Shown one piece after another: positions 9,364 through 15,997 of a stretch of DNA of 42,702 nt (position 1 is its first letter; each line of letters starts with the position of its first letter). The DNA comes from Acidimicrobiaceae bacterium. Lineage in GTDB: Bacteria > Actinomycetota > Acidimicrobiia > Acidimicrobiales > RAAP-2. Both the position numbers and the translations under genes were made by a program. The stretch spans positions 1 to 42,702 of the forward strand of contig DAHUYA010000139.1 in the NCBI GenBank assembly GCA_027315445.1, given 5' to 3'. The notes under the pieces are model-generated. The model worked only from the letters and a program-made list of their open reading frames with translations, had not been told where the DNA came from and did no database searches.

Positions 9364-10109
9364 GCCACCAGTGCTCCCTCCATCGTGAGCCGGCCGTCCA
9401 CCAGGGCCTTGCCCACCACCACCCCGGCCAGCCGGCGGCCCGACCGCCGCCCGGCCAGGGCGGCCAGTCGCCGCAGGTCCTCGGCCGCCGCCACCCCGCC
9501 GGAGGCCACCACCGGCAGGTCGGTCTGGTCGAGCAGGCCGACCACGCCGTCCTCGTCCGGTCCACCCAGCATCCCGTCGCGGTCGATCGCCGTGGCCACG
9601 ATGGCCGCCAGGTCCGCCCCGCGCAGCGCCTCGAGGACCTCGGGCACCGGTCGGGCGCCCTCCGTCACCCACCCCCGCCCGGCCGCCTCGACCGTCCCGT
9701 CGGCTCGCCGACGGTAGTCGAGGCCGACCGCCACCCGCCCGGGGTGGGCGCCGGCGCACCGGCGGACCAGCGACGGGTCCTCGAGGGCGGCCGTGCCGAG
9801 CACCACCCGCTCGACGCCCCCGGCCACCAGCTCGTCGGCGTCCTCCTGGCGCCGCACGCCGCCCCCGGTCTGCACCCGCACGCCCCTGGTGGCGGCCATC
9901 CGGGTGACGGCCAGCACCACCGGCCGGTTGACCGCCTCACCGGTGCGTGCCGCGTCGAGGTCCACCACGTGGAGCCAGCGGGCGCCCTCCCGCATGAAGC
10001 GGTCGGCCAGCGCCAGCGGGTCCCCGTAGGGTCGCATGCGGTCGAAGTCGCCCTGCTCGAGGCGGACCGCCCCCCCGGCCACCAGGTCGATGGCCGCCAG
10101 CAGCTCCAT
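9345..10109 (-). CDS. hisA: ProFAR isomerase
   Basis: Amadori isomerase of histidine synthesis; in many actinobacteria the same enzyme (PriA) also does the TrpF step. The catalytic aspartates are in [15 protein letters not shown] and in [12 protein letters not shown]; phosphate sites are QTGGGVRR and VVASGGVA. A separate trpF gene exists at 1354-2052, so bifunctionality is not needed here. ATG 10109 shares one base with the hisH stop (TGATG). Its end overlaps hisF by 19 bp. Length is 254 residues, normal for the family. Confidence 0.94.
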   Translation of the reverse strand: MELLAAIDLVAGGAVRLEQGDFDRMRPYGDPLALADRFMREGARWLHVVDLDAARTGEAVNRPVVLAVTRMAATRGVRVQTGGGVRRQEDADELVAGGVERVVLGTAALEDPSLVRRCAGAHPGRVAVGLDYRRRADGTVEAAGRGWVTEGARPVPEVLEALRGADLAAIVATAIDRDGMLGGPDEDGVVGLLDQTDLPVVASGGVAAAEDLRRLAALAGRRSGRRLAGVVVGKALVDGRLTMEGALVACAPSG

Positions 10110-10753
10110 CACGCCACGGCGCCGGGGGTGCAGCGCGCCACGAAGTTGGCCAGGATCGCCAGCCCCTCGCGCCCGGACTTCTCGGGGTGGAACTGGGTCC
10201 CCCAGACCGCTCCCCGCTCGGACGCCGCGCAGACCTTCCCGCCGTAGTCGCACACCGCCACCGTGGACGGGTCGACCGGCGGGGCGAAGGAGTGCACGAA
10301 GTAGACCCACGGCGACCCGGCCAGCCCGGCGAGCAATCGGGACGGCTCCCCCACCCGCTCGAGCCGGTTCCACTGCATCTGGGGGTGCTTGACCCCGTCG
10401 GGCAGCCTGCGGACCGTGCCGGCCAGCGCGCCCAACCCCTCGACCCCGGGGCTCTCGTCGGAGCCCTCGAACAGCAGCTGGAACCCCACGCAGATGCCGA
10501 GGAACGGACGGCCGTCGCCCAGGGCCCGGCGTGCCACCTCGGCCAGGCCCGAGCGCTCGAGGGCCAGGGCGCACGGCCCGAACGCGCCGACGCCGGGCAG
10601 GACGACGGCTGCCGCGGCATCGGCTCGGTCGGGATCCGACTCGAGGCGCGCCGGCGCCCCCAGGGCGGTGAGGGCCTTCTCGGCCGACCGGAGGTTGCCG
10701 ATCCCGTAGTCGAGGACAGCGATGAAGGGGTCGTCTCCGTTCCGGGCGCTCAC
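10109..10753 (-). CDS. hisH: Imidazole glycerol phosphate synthase, glutaminase subunit
   Basis: Class I glutamine amidotransferase that feeds ammonia to HisF. It begins with VLDYGIGNLRSAEKAL. The oxyanion loop is LPGVGAFG, the nucleophile cysteine is in FLGICVGFQLLFE, and the His/Glu pair is in TQFHPEKSG. HPQMQWNRL and YFVHSF are typical of HisH. It has 214 residues. The GTG at 10753 overlaps the hisB stop as GTGA. Confidence 0.96.
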   Translation of the reverse strand: MSARNGDDPFIAVLDYGIGNLRSAEKALTALGAPARLESDPDRADAAAAVVLPGVGAFGPCALALERSGLAEVARRALGDGRPFLGICVGFQLLFEGSDESPGVEGLGALAGTVRRLPDGVKHPQMQWNRLERVGEPSRLLAGLAGSPWVYFVHSFAPPVDPSTVAVCDYGGKVCAASERGAVWGTQFHPEKSGREGLAILANFVARCTPGAVA

Positions 10754-11355
10754 AGCGTGCCCTTGGTGGACGGGACACCCCCGCCCTCGAACCGGACGGC
10801 GTCGCGCAGCGCACGCGCCACTCCCTTGAAGCTCGACTCGAGCACGTGGTGGGTGTTGCGCCCCTCACGGCGACGCACGTGCAGGGTGAACATCCCGGCG
10901 GTGGCGAAGGCCCGCCAGAACTCCTCCGCCAGCTGGGGGTCGAAGGGCGGCTCGCCCAGCGGGACCGCGTCGTTCGGGAACGGCACCTCGTAGGCGAGGT
11001 AGGGGCGACCCGAAAGATCGAGGGCGACCTCGCTGAGCGCCTCGTCGAGCGGCAGGAGGACCGAGGCGAACCGTCGGATGCCCCTCTTGTCCCCCAGGGC
11101 CTCGTGCAGGCACTGCCCGAGCACGATGCCCACGTCCTCCACGGTGTGGTGGGCGTCCACCGCCAGGTCGCCGGTGGCCCGCACCACCAGGTCGAAGCCG
11201 GCGTGGCGGCCCAGTTGCTCCACCATGTGGTCGAAGAAGGGCAGCCCGGTGGACACCTCCACCGTGCCCGACCCGTCGAGGCAGAGCTCGACCATCACCT
11301 CGGTCTCCTTCGTGCGCCGCTGGCGCGCCGCCCGACGCGCCGCCGGGCCGCTCAT
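10750..11355 (-). CDS. hisB: Imidazoleglycerol-phosphate dehydratase
   Basis: Manganese enzyme that dehydrates IGP to imidazole acetol phosphate. It is monofunctional (201 residues), without the phosphatase domain of the E. coli enzyme. Metal-binding repeats are FFDHMVEQLGRHAGFDL, DAHHTVEDVGIVLG and NTHHVLESSFKG. The N-terminus up to about residue 15 is basic and variable. ATG 11355 is chosen because the readable continuation of hisC past its TAG ends in a TGA overlapping exactly this ATG (ATGA). That makes it the ancestral coupling point. Confidence 0.96.
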   Translation of the reverse strand: MSGPAARRAARQRRTKETEVMVELCLDGSGTVEVSTGLPFFDHMVEQLGRHAGFDLVVRATGDLAVDAHHTVEDVGIVLGQCLHEALGDKRGIRRFASVLLPLDEALSEVALDLSGRPYLAYEVPFPNDAVPLGEPPFDPQLAEEFWRAFATAGMFTLHVRRREGRNTHHVLESSFKGVARALRDAVRFEGGGVPSTKGTL

Positions 11356-11399
11356 CCCAGCACCTCGGTCAGCGCCTCGATGAACCGGTCGTTCTCCTA
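11352..11399 (-). other. Orphaned 3' end of hisC beyond an in-frame TAG
   Basis: After the hisC TAG at 11397-11399, the same frame continues as ENDRFIEALTEVLG and stops at TGA 11352-11354, which overlaps the hisB ATG. The sequence before and after the TAG reads VGTP-stop-ENDRF. HisC proteins commonly have VGT.EEN at this point, so the TAG probably replaced a GAG glutamate codon by one base change. Confidence 0.75.
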
Positions 11400-12422
11400 G
11401 GGCGTCCCCACGGTCACCCGCAGGCACCCTTCGAGGCCGGCCCAGCTCGAGCAGTCGCGGATCAGCACCGACCGGGTGACCAGTTCCTTCCAGACCTCGT
11501 CGCCGGGGCGGTCGGCCGGGCGGAACAGGATGAAGTTGGCGTCCGAGGGCCAGGCGGTCACCGGGAGGGCGCCGAGGGCAGCCGACAGCCGCCCGCGCTC
11601 CTCGGCGATGAGCGCCACCCGGCGTTCCATCTCCTCGCGGTGCCCCAAGGCGAGGAGCCCGGCCACCTGGGTCACCGCCGACAGGTGGTAGGGCAGGGTC
11701 GCCGCCTCACACCCGGCGACCACCTCGGGGTCGGCCACCAGGTACCCGAGACGGGCCGCCGCCATGGCCCAGGTCTTGGAGAAGGTGCGCACCACCACCA
11801 GCCGTTCGCCGCCCGGGCAGGTCCGCTGGTCGAGCGCCGACTGGCGGGCGAACTGACCGTAGGCCTCGTCGACCACCAGCAGGCCGGTCGGCAGGACGAG
11901 CAGGCGCTCGACCAACGCCGGCGGGTCGGCGGCACCCGTCGGGTTGTTGGGCGAGCAGAGAAAGGTGACCTCCGGCTCCTCGCGCCCGACGAGCCCCTCG
12001 GCGACCTCCGGGTCGACCCGGAACCCCTCGTCCCTCGGGGCGCCCACCGTCAGGGTCCCGGTCAGGCGACAGATGTGGCCATGGAGGGCGTAGGTCGGCT
12101 CGAACAGGGCGGCCCGCCGGCCCGGCCCGCCGTAGGCCAGCAGCAGGCACTGCAGGGCCTCATTGGAGCCGTTGGCACAGAAGACCTCGTCGGCACCGAC
12201 GCCGTGGAGCTCGGCCAGCGCCTCGCGGAGGCGGCGCGCCTGGCGGTCGGGATAGCGGTTGAACTCGATACGCGAGAGCTCGGTCGCCAACTCGTCCCGC
12301 CAGGTCTCGGGGGGTGGGAACGGCGATTCGTTCGTGTTGAGCCGCACCGCCGCCGGCACCTGGGGCGAGTGGTAGCCGCGCATGGCAGCCAAGTTCGGCC
12401 GGAGCGGCAGGCGCCCGTTCAC
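11397..12422 (-). CDS. hisC: Histidinol-phosphate aminotransferase, truncated by an amber codon near its end
   Basis: PLP aminotransferase that makes histidinol phosphate. Motifs: LNTNESPFPPP at the N-terminus, FCANGSNEALQ, SPNNPTGA, VVDEAYGQF, the PLP lysine in RTFSKTWAMAAARLGY, and the phosphate-binding arginine in GCLRVTVGT. The reading frame ends at TAG 11397, giving 341 residues. Fourteen more in-frame codons of typical HisC C-terminus follow the TAG up to an ATGA overlap with hisB. All catalytic residues precede the stop, so activity may be kept, but the last helix would be lost. GTG 12422 overlaps the hisD stop as GTGA. Confidence 0.93.
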   Translation of the reverse strand: MNGRLPLRPNLAAMRGYHSPQVPAAVRLNTNESPFPPPETWRDELATELSRIEFNRYPDRQARRLREALAELHGVGADEVFCANGSNEALQCLLLAYGGPGRRAALFEPTYALHGHICRLTGTLTVGAPRDEGFRVDPEVAEGLVGREEPEVTFLCSPNNPTGAADPPALVERLLVLPTGLLVVDEAYGQFARQSALDQRTCPGGERLVVVRTFSKTWAMAAARLGYLVADPEVVAGCEAATLPYHLSAVTQVAGLLALGHREEMERRVALIAEERGRLSAALGALPVTAWPSDANFILFRPADRPGDEVWKELVTRSVLIRDCSSWAGLEGCLRVTVGTP

Positions 12423-13699
12423 GAGCGCAACCGGATCGACTCGGCGTGAGCCGCCAGGCCCTCGGTGGTGGCCAGCGTCACCACGCTCGGTCCCAACGTG
12501 CGCACCGCCTGGCGGGTGGCCGAGACGGCGTGGAGGTGGCGGCGGAAGTCGTCGGCCCGCAGCGCCGACGCGAACCGGGCAGTGCGGTTGGTGGGTAGCA
12601 CGTGGTTCGGGCCGGCGAGGTAGTCGCCGAGGCTGGCCGGCGACCAGATCCCGCAGAACACGGCCCCCGCCGACTGCACCAGCGGCAGCAGGTCCTCGGC
12701 GTCGTCGACCAGCAGCTCGAGGTGCTCGGGCGCGACCACGTTGGCCACGGCCAGCGCCGTCTCGGCGTCGTCGACGAGGCAGCAGTAGCCACCCCGCGCG
12801 AGGGTGGCCTCGAGGTCGGCCCGCCGGGGCGAGGCGACCACCAGCCGCGCCAGCTCCACCTCGATCCGCTCGGCTGCCTCCGGGGACCAGGTCACCAGCC
12901 AGGCCAGGCCCCCGGGCCCGTGCTCGGCCTGGACCGCCAGATCGACCGCCGCCAGTGCCGGCGGGGTGCCCGGGCCGGCCACCACCACCACCTCCGAGGG
13001 GCCGGCGAAGGCCGAGGCGACCCCCACCCTGCCCGACACCTGCCGATTGGCCTCGGCCACGTAGAGGTTGCCCGGACCCACCACCACGTCGACCGCCCTG
13101 ATCGACTCGGTGCCGAACGCCATGGCCGCGATGGCCTGCGCCCCCCCCACCCGGTAGACCTCGTCGACCCCGGCGATCGACGCCGCGGCCAGCGTGGCGT
13201 CGTCCACGCGGCCGTCGGGGCCCGGGGGCACGCACAGGACCACCTCGGCGACACCGGCCACCCGGGCCGGGGCCGCGCACATCAGCACGGTGGAGGGGTA
13301 GCGGGCACGCCCGCCCGGTGCGTAGCAGCCGGCCCGGGCCACCGGCCGGACCAGATGGCGAACGGTCACACCGTCCGCCACGAAGTCCCCCGGCGGTGTC
13401 CCCTCGTGGGCGTGGTAGGCGACGATCCGGCCGTGCGCCAGCTCGAGCGCCGAGCGCAGCTCGGACGGCACCCGGAGCCGGGCCGCCGCCACGTCCTCGT
13501 CGGGCACCCGGAGATCGTCCAGCGTGACCCGGTCGAGCTCGGCGGTGAGCGCCCGCAGCGCCTCGTCGCCCCCCTCGCGCACCCGGGACAGGATGCCGTC
13601 CACGACGTCGCGGACGTCCACTCCTGGGTCTGCCGGCCGGGGCAGGAGGCGATCCAGTGGGCCGGTCTGGCCGCGCAGGTCGATCCGCGTGAGGGTCAC
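12419..13699 (-). CDS. hisD: Histidinol dehydrogenase
   Basis: Zinc-dependent NAD enzyme for the last two oxidations to histidine. Family segments are present: PGGRARYPSTVLM, VGPGNLYVAEANRQV, FAGPSEV, the zinc ligands in VQAEHGPGG, the catalytic Glu-His in VAPEHLEL, and GPNHVLPT. The start at GTG 13699 is supported by GGAG five bases upstream and gives 426 residues. An upstream in-frame extension reaches 14008 but shows no conservation. It is the first gene of the his cluster, with a TAGCAT element about 10 nt before the start. Confidence 0.96.
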   Translation of the reverse strand: MTLTRIDLRGQTGPLDRLLPRPADPGVDVRDVVDGILSRVREGGDEALRALTAELDRVTLDDLRVPDEDVAAARLRVPSELRSALELAHGRIVAYHAHEGTPPGDFVADGVTVRHLVRPVARAGCYAPGGRARYPSTVLMCAAPARVAGVAEVVLCVPPGPDGRVDDATLAAASIAGVDEVYRVGGAQAIAAMAFGTESIRAVDVVVGPGNLYVAEANRQVSGRVGVASAFAGPSEVVVVAGPGTPPALAAVDLAVQAEHGPGGLAWLVTWSPEAAERIEVELARLVVASPRRADLEATLARGGYCCLVDDAETALAVANVVAPEHLELLVDDAEDLLPLVQSAGAVFCGIWSPASLGDYLAGPNHVLPTNRTARFASALRADDFRRHLHAVSATRQAVRTLGPSVVTLATTEGLAAHAESIRLRS

Positions 13700-13704
13700 A
13701 GGAA

Positions 13705-13715
13705 CTCCGATGCTA
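13705..13715 (-). promoter_or_regulatory. -10-like element and Shine-Dalgarno before hisD
   Basis: Read on the minus strand: TAGCAT (13710-13715), then GGAG (13705-13708), 5 nt before GTG 13699. Both elements are close, so the transcript may start within or just before the SD. No leader peptide rich in histidine is visible. Confidence 0.35.
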
Positions 13716-13768
13716 CAGGCGTGCCATCTGCGTCTTTCCCGGACGTGAGCGACCCCGCACCGGTGCGC

Positions 13769-13774
13769 CATGAT
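13769..13774 (+). promoter_or_regulatory. -10-like element for the 62-residue ORF
   Basis: CATGAT, 6 nt before ATG 13781. It has the leaderless spacing seen elsewhere in the window, though the first base differs from the TANNNT consensus. Confidence 0.3.
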
Positions 13775-13780
13775 CGCGCC

Positions 13781-13969
13781 ATGACCTCCCGGGCCGAGCT
13801 CTCCTCGCTCGCCGCGTCGCTCGACGAGCTGACCCGCCGGGTCACGGCCCTGGCCGAGAGCGCCAGTGGGGCCGACGAGCAGGACCTGGCGGCCGATCTG
13901 TTCGCAGTGGAGCGCTCGCTCACCGGTGCGCTCCGCCGGCTCAGCCGGCTGGCGGAGGGCCGGCGCTGA
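13781..13969 (+). CDS. Small hypothetical protein (62 residues)
   Basis: I do not recognise a family. The product is predicted to be largely helical, with alternating hydrophobic and charged residues (SLAASLDELTRRVTALAES, then LFAVERSLTGALRRLSRL), suggesting a short amphipathic or coiled-coil hairpin. There is no membrane segment or cysteine. It is divergent from hisD (81 bp apart) and convergent with the VapC-like gene (54 bp apart). The ATG has a -10-like hexamer 6 nt upstream. Similar small helical proteins beside his genes may exist in relatives, but I cannot check. Coding status is moderately likely. Confidence 0.55.
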   Translation: MTSRAELSSLAASLDELTRRVTALAESASGADEQDLAADLFAVERSLTGALRRLSRLAEGRR

Positions 13970-14023
13970 CCGACGCGGGCCCCCGCGGCCGGCGCCGGTC
14001 GACGGCACTCCCGACCGAGGCGC

Positions 14024-14419
14024 TCAGACGGCGTAGAGGACGACGTCGTTGCCGAGCAACCCGGCCACCGACCGGAGGGCATTCTGGCGGGAGGCGACCA
14101 CCGCCGCCGCGTGCCGGGCCGCCGACTCCGCCACCGCCACTGCCGCCAGATCGGTCGTGTCGACCCGGGCGGCCAGCTCGCCGACCCTGCGGGCCAGCTC
14201 GTCGCCGAGCGGCTCGACTTCGGCCCCGGCCAGCAGCTGCTCGAGCCGGTCGACCCGGCCCTCGCTCCGGTAGGCGTCGGCCACCGCCGCCGCGGGCACC
14301 ACCGGCACGATGCCGGTGGCCAGCGCCGCCCGGTGGAGCGCCCAGACCATCCGATCGCCACGCGCCGCTGCCCGGAGCGCGCCGGCGCCGTAGACGAGCC
14401 CCTCTCGAGCAGGGCTCAC
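14024..14419 (-). CDS. VapC-like PIN-domain protein with degenerate active site
   Basis: 131 residues resembling actinobacterial PIN toxins: LVYGAGALRAAARGDRM, ALHRAALATGIVPVVPAA, LLAGAEVEPLGDELARRVGELA and AAVVAS. In active relatives (from memory) the first motif is YDTGAL, and later acidic residues follow the T-S-D pattern and the TSDPDD loop. Here D is G11 in YGAGAL, the loop reads ASRQNA, and the second aspartate after TTD is alanine. Only D90 remains clear. It is therefore probably nuclease-dead or a diverged regulator. GTG 14419 overlaps the stop of the antitoxin-like gene as GTGA. Confidence 0.72.
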   Translation of the reverse strand: MSPAREGLVYGAGALRAAARGDRMVWALHRAALATGIVPVVPAAAVADAYRSEGRVDRLEQLLAGAEVEPLGDELARRVGELAARVDTTDLAAVAVAESAARHAAAVVASRQNALRSVAGLLGNDVVLYAV

Positions 14420-14682
14420 CGGCGGCGGACCCGGGACGCCACCCCGGAGACGCCCGAGAGCAGCCGGGCCAGCAGCGCCTCCCCGGCGGCGATCTCCTCG
14501 GCGGTCAGCGCGCCGGCCTCACGCTCCCAGCCCACGACCCCACGTAGTCCCTGGCGGACGCGGAGCTGTCGTTCGGCGGCGGCAGACAACCACGCGCTGA
14601 AGGACACGCCGTCCTCCCGGGCAGCCGTCTCCACCGCTCGGGCGACGTCGTCGGCCAGTGACACCGAGCGCTTGGAGACCAC
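14416..14682 (-). CDS. VapB-like ribbon-helix-helix antitoxin
   Basis: 88 residues. The N-terminus, SKRSVSLADDVARAVETAA, forms the ribbon and first helix, followed by GVSFSAWLSAAAERQLR, the second helix; this pattern is typical of small DNA-binding antitoxins that repress their own promoter. The C-terminal part (GWEREAGALTAEEIAAGEALL) is the region that normally wraps the toxin. The frame is open further upstream, but GTG 14682 is supported by TACCCT exactly 6 nt before it. The VapC-like gene follows with GTGA coupling. Confidence 0.75.
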   Translation of the reverse strand: MVSKRSVSLADDVARAVETAAREDGVSFSAWLSAAAERQLRVRQGLRGVVGWEREAGALTAEEIAAGEALLARLLSGVSGVASRVRRR

Positions 14683-14688
14683 CTGCTC

Positions 14689-14694
14689 AGGGTA
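14689..14694 (-). promoter_or_regulatory. -10-like element for the VapBC-like pair
   Basis: TACCCT on the minus strand with a 6-nt spacer to GTG 14682. The surrounding sequence contains GGTGTTACC, which could be part of an operator, but no clear palindrome is seen. Confidence 0.4.
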
Positions 14695-15144
14695 ACACCC
14701 GAAGTAGTACCCCGGGGGCGAATCCGACGAATCTCCGAGCACGCGGAGCGGGCCCGGGGAGTTGCCCATGGCCTGGACCCTTCGGGCCCGGGGCTTGGCG
14801 GGGCCGACGGCAGACCCCCTGGGACGGCGCCGGCGGCGAGCCCCGTCGGTCGAAGACCTCGTCTCGAGCGGCTCGCGTCCGACGGCGCCCCGGACGCGAC
14901 GACGGCGCCCCGAAGGGCGCCGTCGTGCGAGCGGGTCAGGCGGCGGATCCCGACTCCGCTCTACGGAACCAGGTGGCGGGAACCGGTTCCGTGACCACTC
15001 TACAACACGGACCGGGTGCGCGCGCGGTTTTTCACCCACCACCCGACCTGGGCCTTTGCACATACACCCAGGTGACGGCCGAGTCACTGCAACCTAAGGT
15101 GTACCGGAGCCGCAACGAAACCTTCACGCCTCGGCGCCCGGCTG
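14695..15144. other. 450-bp non-coding gap with several inverted repeats
   Basis: This is the only stretch over 300 bases without a gene. It separates nth (ending at 15145) from the vapB-like start, both on the minus strand. I find no tRNA, tmRNA, SRP or RNase P signature. It contains an 11-bp perfect stem at 14899-14926, a competing stem at 14875-14897, an 8-bp stem (ACGGAACC/GGTTCCGT) at 14963-14992, and GTGAC/GTCAC at 15072-15087. Open frames across it on both strands look like GC-rich spurious frames. Confidence 0.6.
14875..14926. repeat. Competing hairpins with a 12-bp direct repeat
   Basis: ACGACGGCGCC (14899-14909) pairs perfectly with 14916-14926 across a 6-nt loop. GCGTCC (14875-14880) can pair with GGACGC (14892-14897). 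The segment GACGGCGCCCCG occurs twice (14881 and 14901), so either copy could pair with the right arm. There is no U-run on either strand, so a simple intrinsic terminator is not evident. Confidence 0.6.
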
Positions 15145-15936
15145 TCAACCGGCCCGACCGGACCTCCGGCGGGTAGCAGCGCCCTTCGGAGGGCCACCGG
15201 CCCTGGTCCCGGGGGCCCTCCTCGGGGTCCCCCCGGGCTTGGTCGCGGTCCCGGCGGCTCTCCCTCTCTTGCCGGCGGCGACGGCCCCCGCCCCCGCCGA
15301 GGGGCAGAGATCGACCAGGATGCAGTCCCCGCAGTGCGGGGAGCGGGCGGTGCAGGTGCTGCGCCCGTGCAGGATGAGCCGGAGGCTGAACGCCCCCCGC
15401 TCGTCCGGCGGGACCAGCTCGTCGAGGTCCTGTTCCACCCGGACGGGGTCGTCCTCCCGGGTGAGCCCGAGCCGCCGGGCGAGCCTCCCGACGTGGGTGT
15501 CGACGGGCAGCCCGGGGAGACCGAAGGCCACGCTGCGCACCACGTTTGCCGTCTTGCGGCCCACACCGTCGAGAGTCACCAGGTCCTCGAGGTCGGGGGG
15601 CACCCGGCCGTCGAAGCGCTCGACCAAGCCCCGTGACATCCCGAGGAGGCTCCGGGTCTTGGCCCGGAAGAACCCGGTCGACCGGATGATCTCCTCGACC
15701 TCGGCCGGGTCGGCACCGGCCAGGGCGGCCGGCCCCCGATAGCGGTGGAACAGGGTCGGGGTGACCATGTTGACCCGGGCGTCGGTGCACTGAGCCGACA
15801 GGATGGTGGCCACCAGGAGCTGGAACGGGTCGCCGTGCTCGAGGGCGCACAGCTCCGTGGCCGAGCCGGGATAGGCCTGGGCCAATCTCGCCACCACCTC
15901 GGCGGCGCGTGCCTTGGCGGCGCGGGGTGGTGCCAT
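15145..15936 (-). CDS. nth: Endonuclease III (DNA glycosylase/AP lyase)
   Basis: Removes oxidised pyrimidines and nicks abasic sites. The core (about 215 residues) shows LLVATILSAQCTD, the helix-hairpin-helix LDGVGRKTANVV with the catalytic lysine, the catalytic aspartate in VDTHVGRLARRLG, and a complete 4Fe-4S ligand set in the spacing C-x6-C-x2-C-x5-C. The last 45 or so residues form a basic Gly/Pro/Lys/Arg tail with no known domain. ATG 15936 lies 7 nt after TAACCT, so a leaderless mRNA is likely. Divergent from mshD. Confidence 0.96.
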   Translation of the reverse strand: MAPPRAAKARAAEVVARLAQAYPGSATELCALEHGDPFQLLVATILSAQCTDARVNMVTPTLFHRYRGPAALAGADPAEVEEIIRSTGFFRAKTRSLLGMSRGLVERFDGRVPPDLEDLVTLDGVGRKTANVVRSVAFGLPGLPVDTHVGRLARRLGLTREDDPVRVEQDLDELVPPDERGAFSLRLILHGRSTCTARSPHCGDCILVDLCPSAGAGAVAAGKRGRAAGTATKPGGTPRRAPGTRAGGPPKGAATRRRSGRAG

Positions 15937-15943
15937 CGGGCGC

Positions 15944-15949
15944 AGGTTA
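15944..15949 (-). promoter_or_regulatory. -10-like element for nth
   Basis: TAACCT on the minus strand, 7 nt before ATG 15936. The divergent mshD element lies 37 bp away, so two back-to-back promoters share this 61-bp region. Confidence 0.45.
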
Positions 15950-15985
15950 CCGGTCGCCCCCCGGCGGGCTCCCCGAACGGGCCGG

Positions 15986-15991
15986 TAGCCT
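15986..15991 (+). promoter_or_regulatory. -10-like element for mshD
   Basis: TAGCCT, 6 nt before GTG 15998; leaderless spacing. It supports the GTG start. Confidence 0.45.
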
Positions 15992-15997
15992 GCCGCC

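Noticed and set aside
9345-10109. PriA (HisA/TrpF dual enzyme) in place of HisA
   Set aside because: A separate trpF is present in the window, so a dual role is not required; sequence alone does not settle it.
14683-15087. Upstream extension of the vapB-like frame to 223 residues
   Set aside because: The added part is basic low-complexity sequence without motif, and TACCCT sits 6 nt before GTG 14682.
14695-15144. tRNA, tmRNA, SRP RNA or RNase P RNA in the non-coding gap
   Set aside because: No T-loop GGTTCRA pattern with a matching acceptor, no conserved SRP or RNase P core sequence was found by eye.
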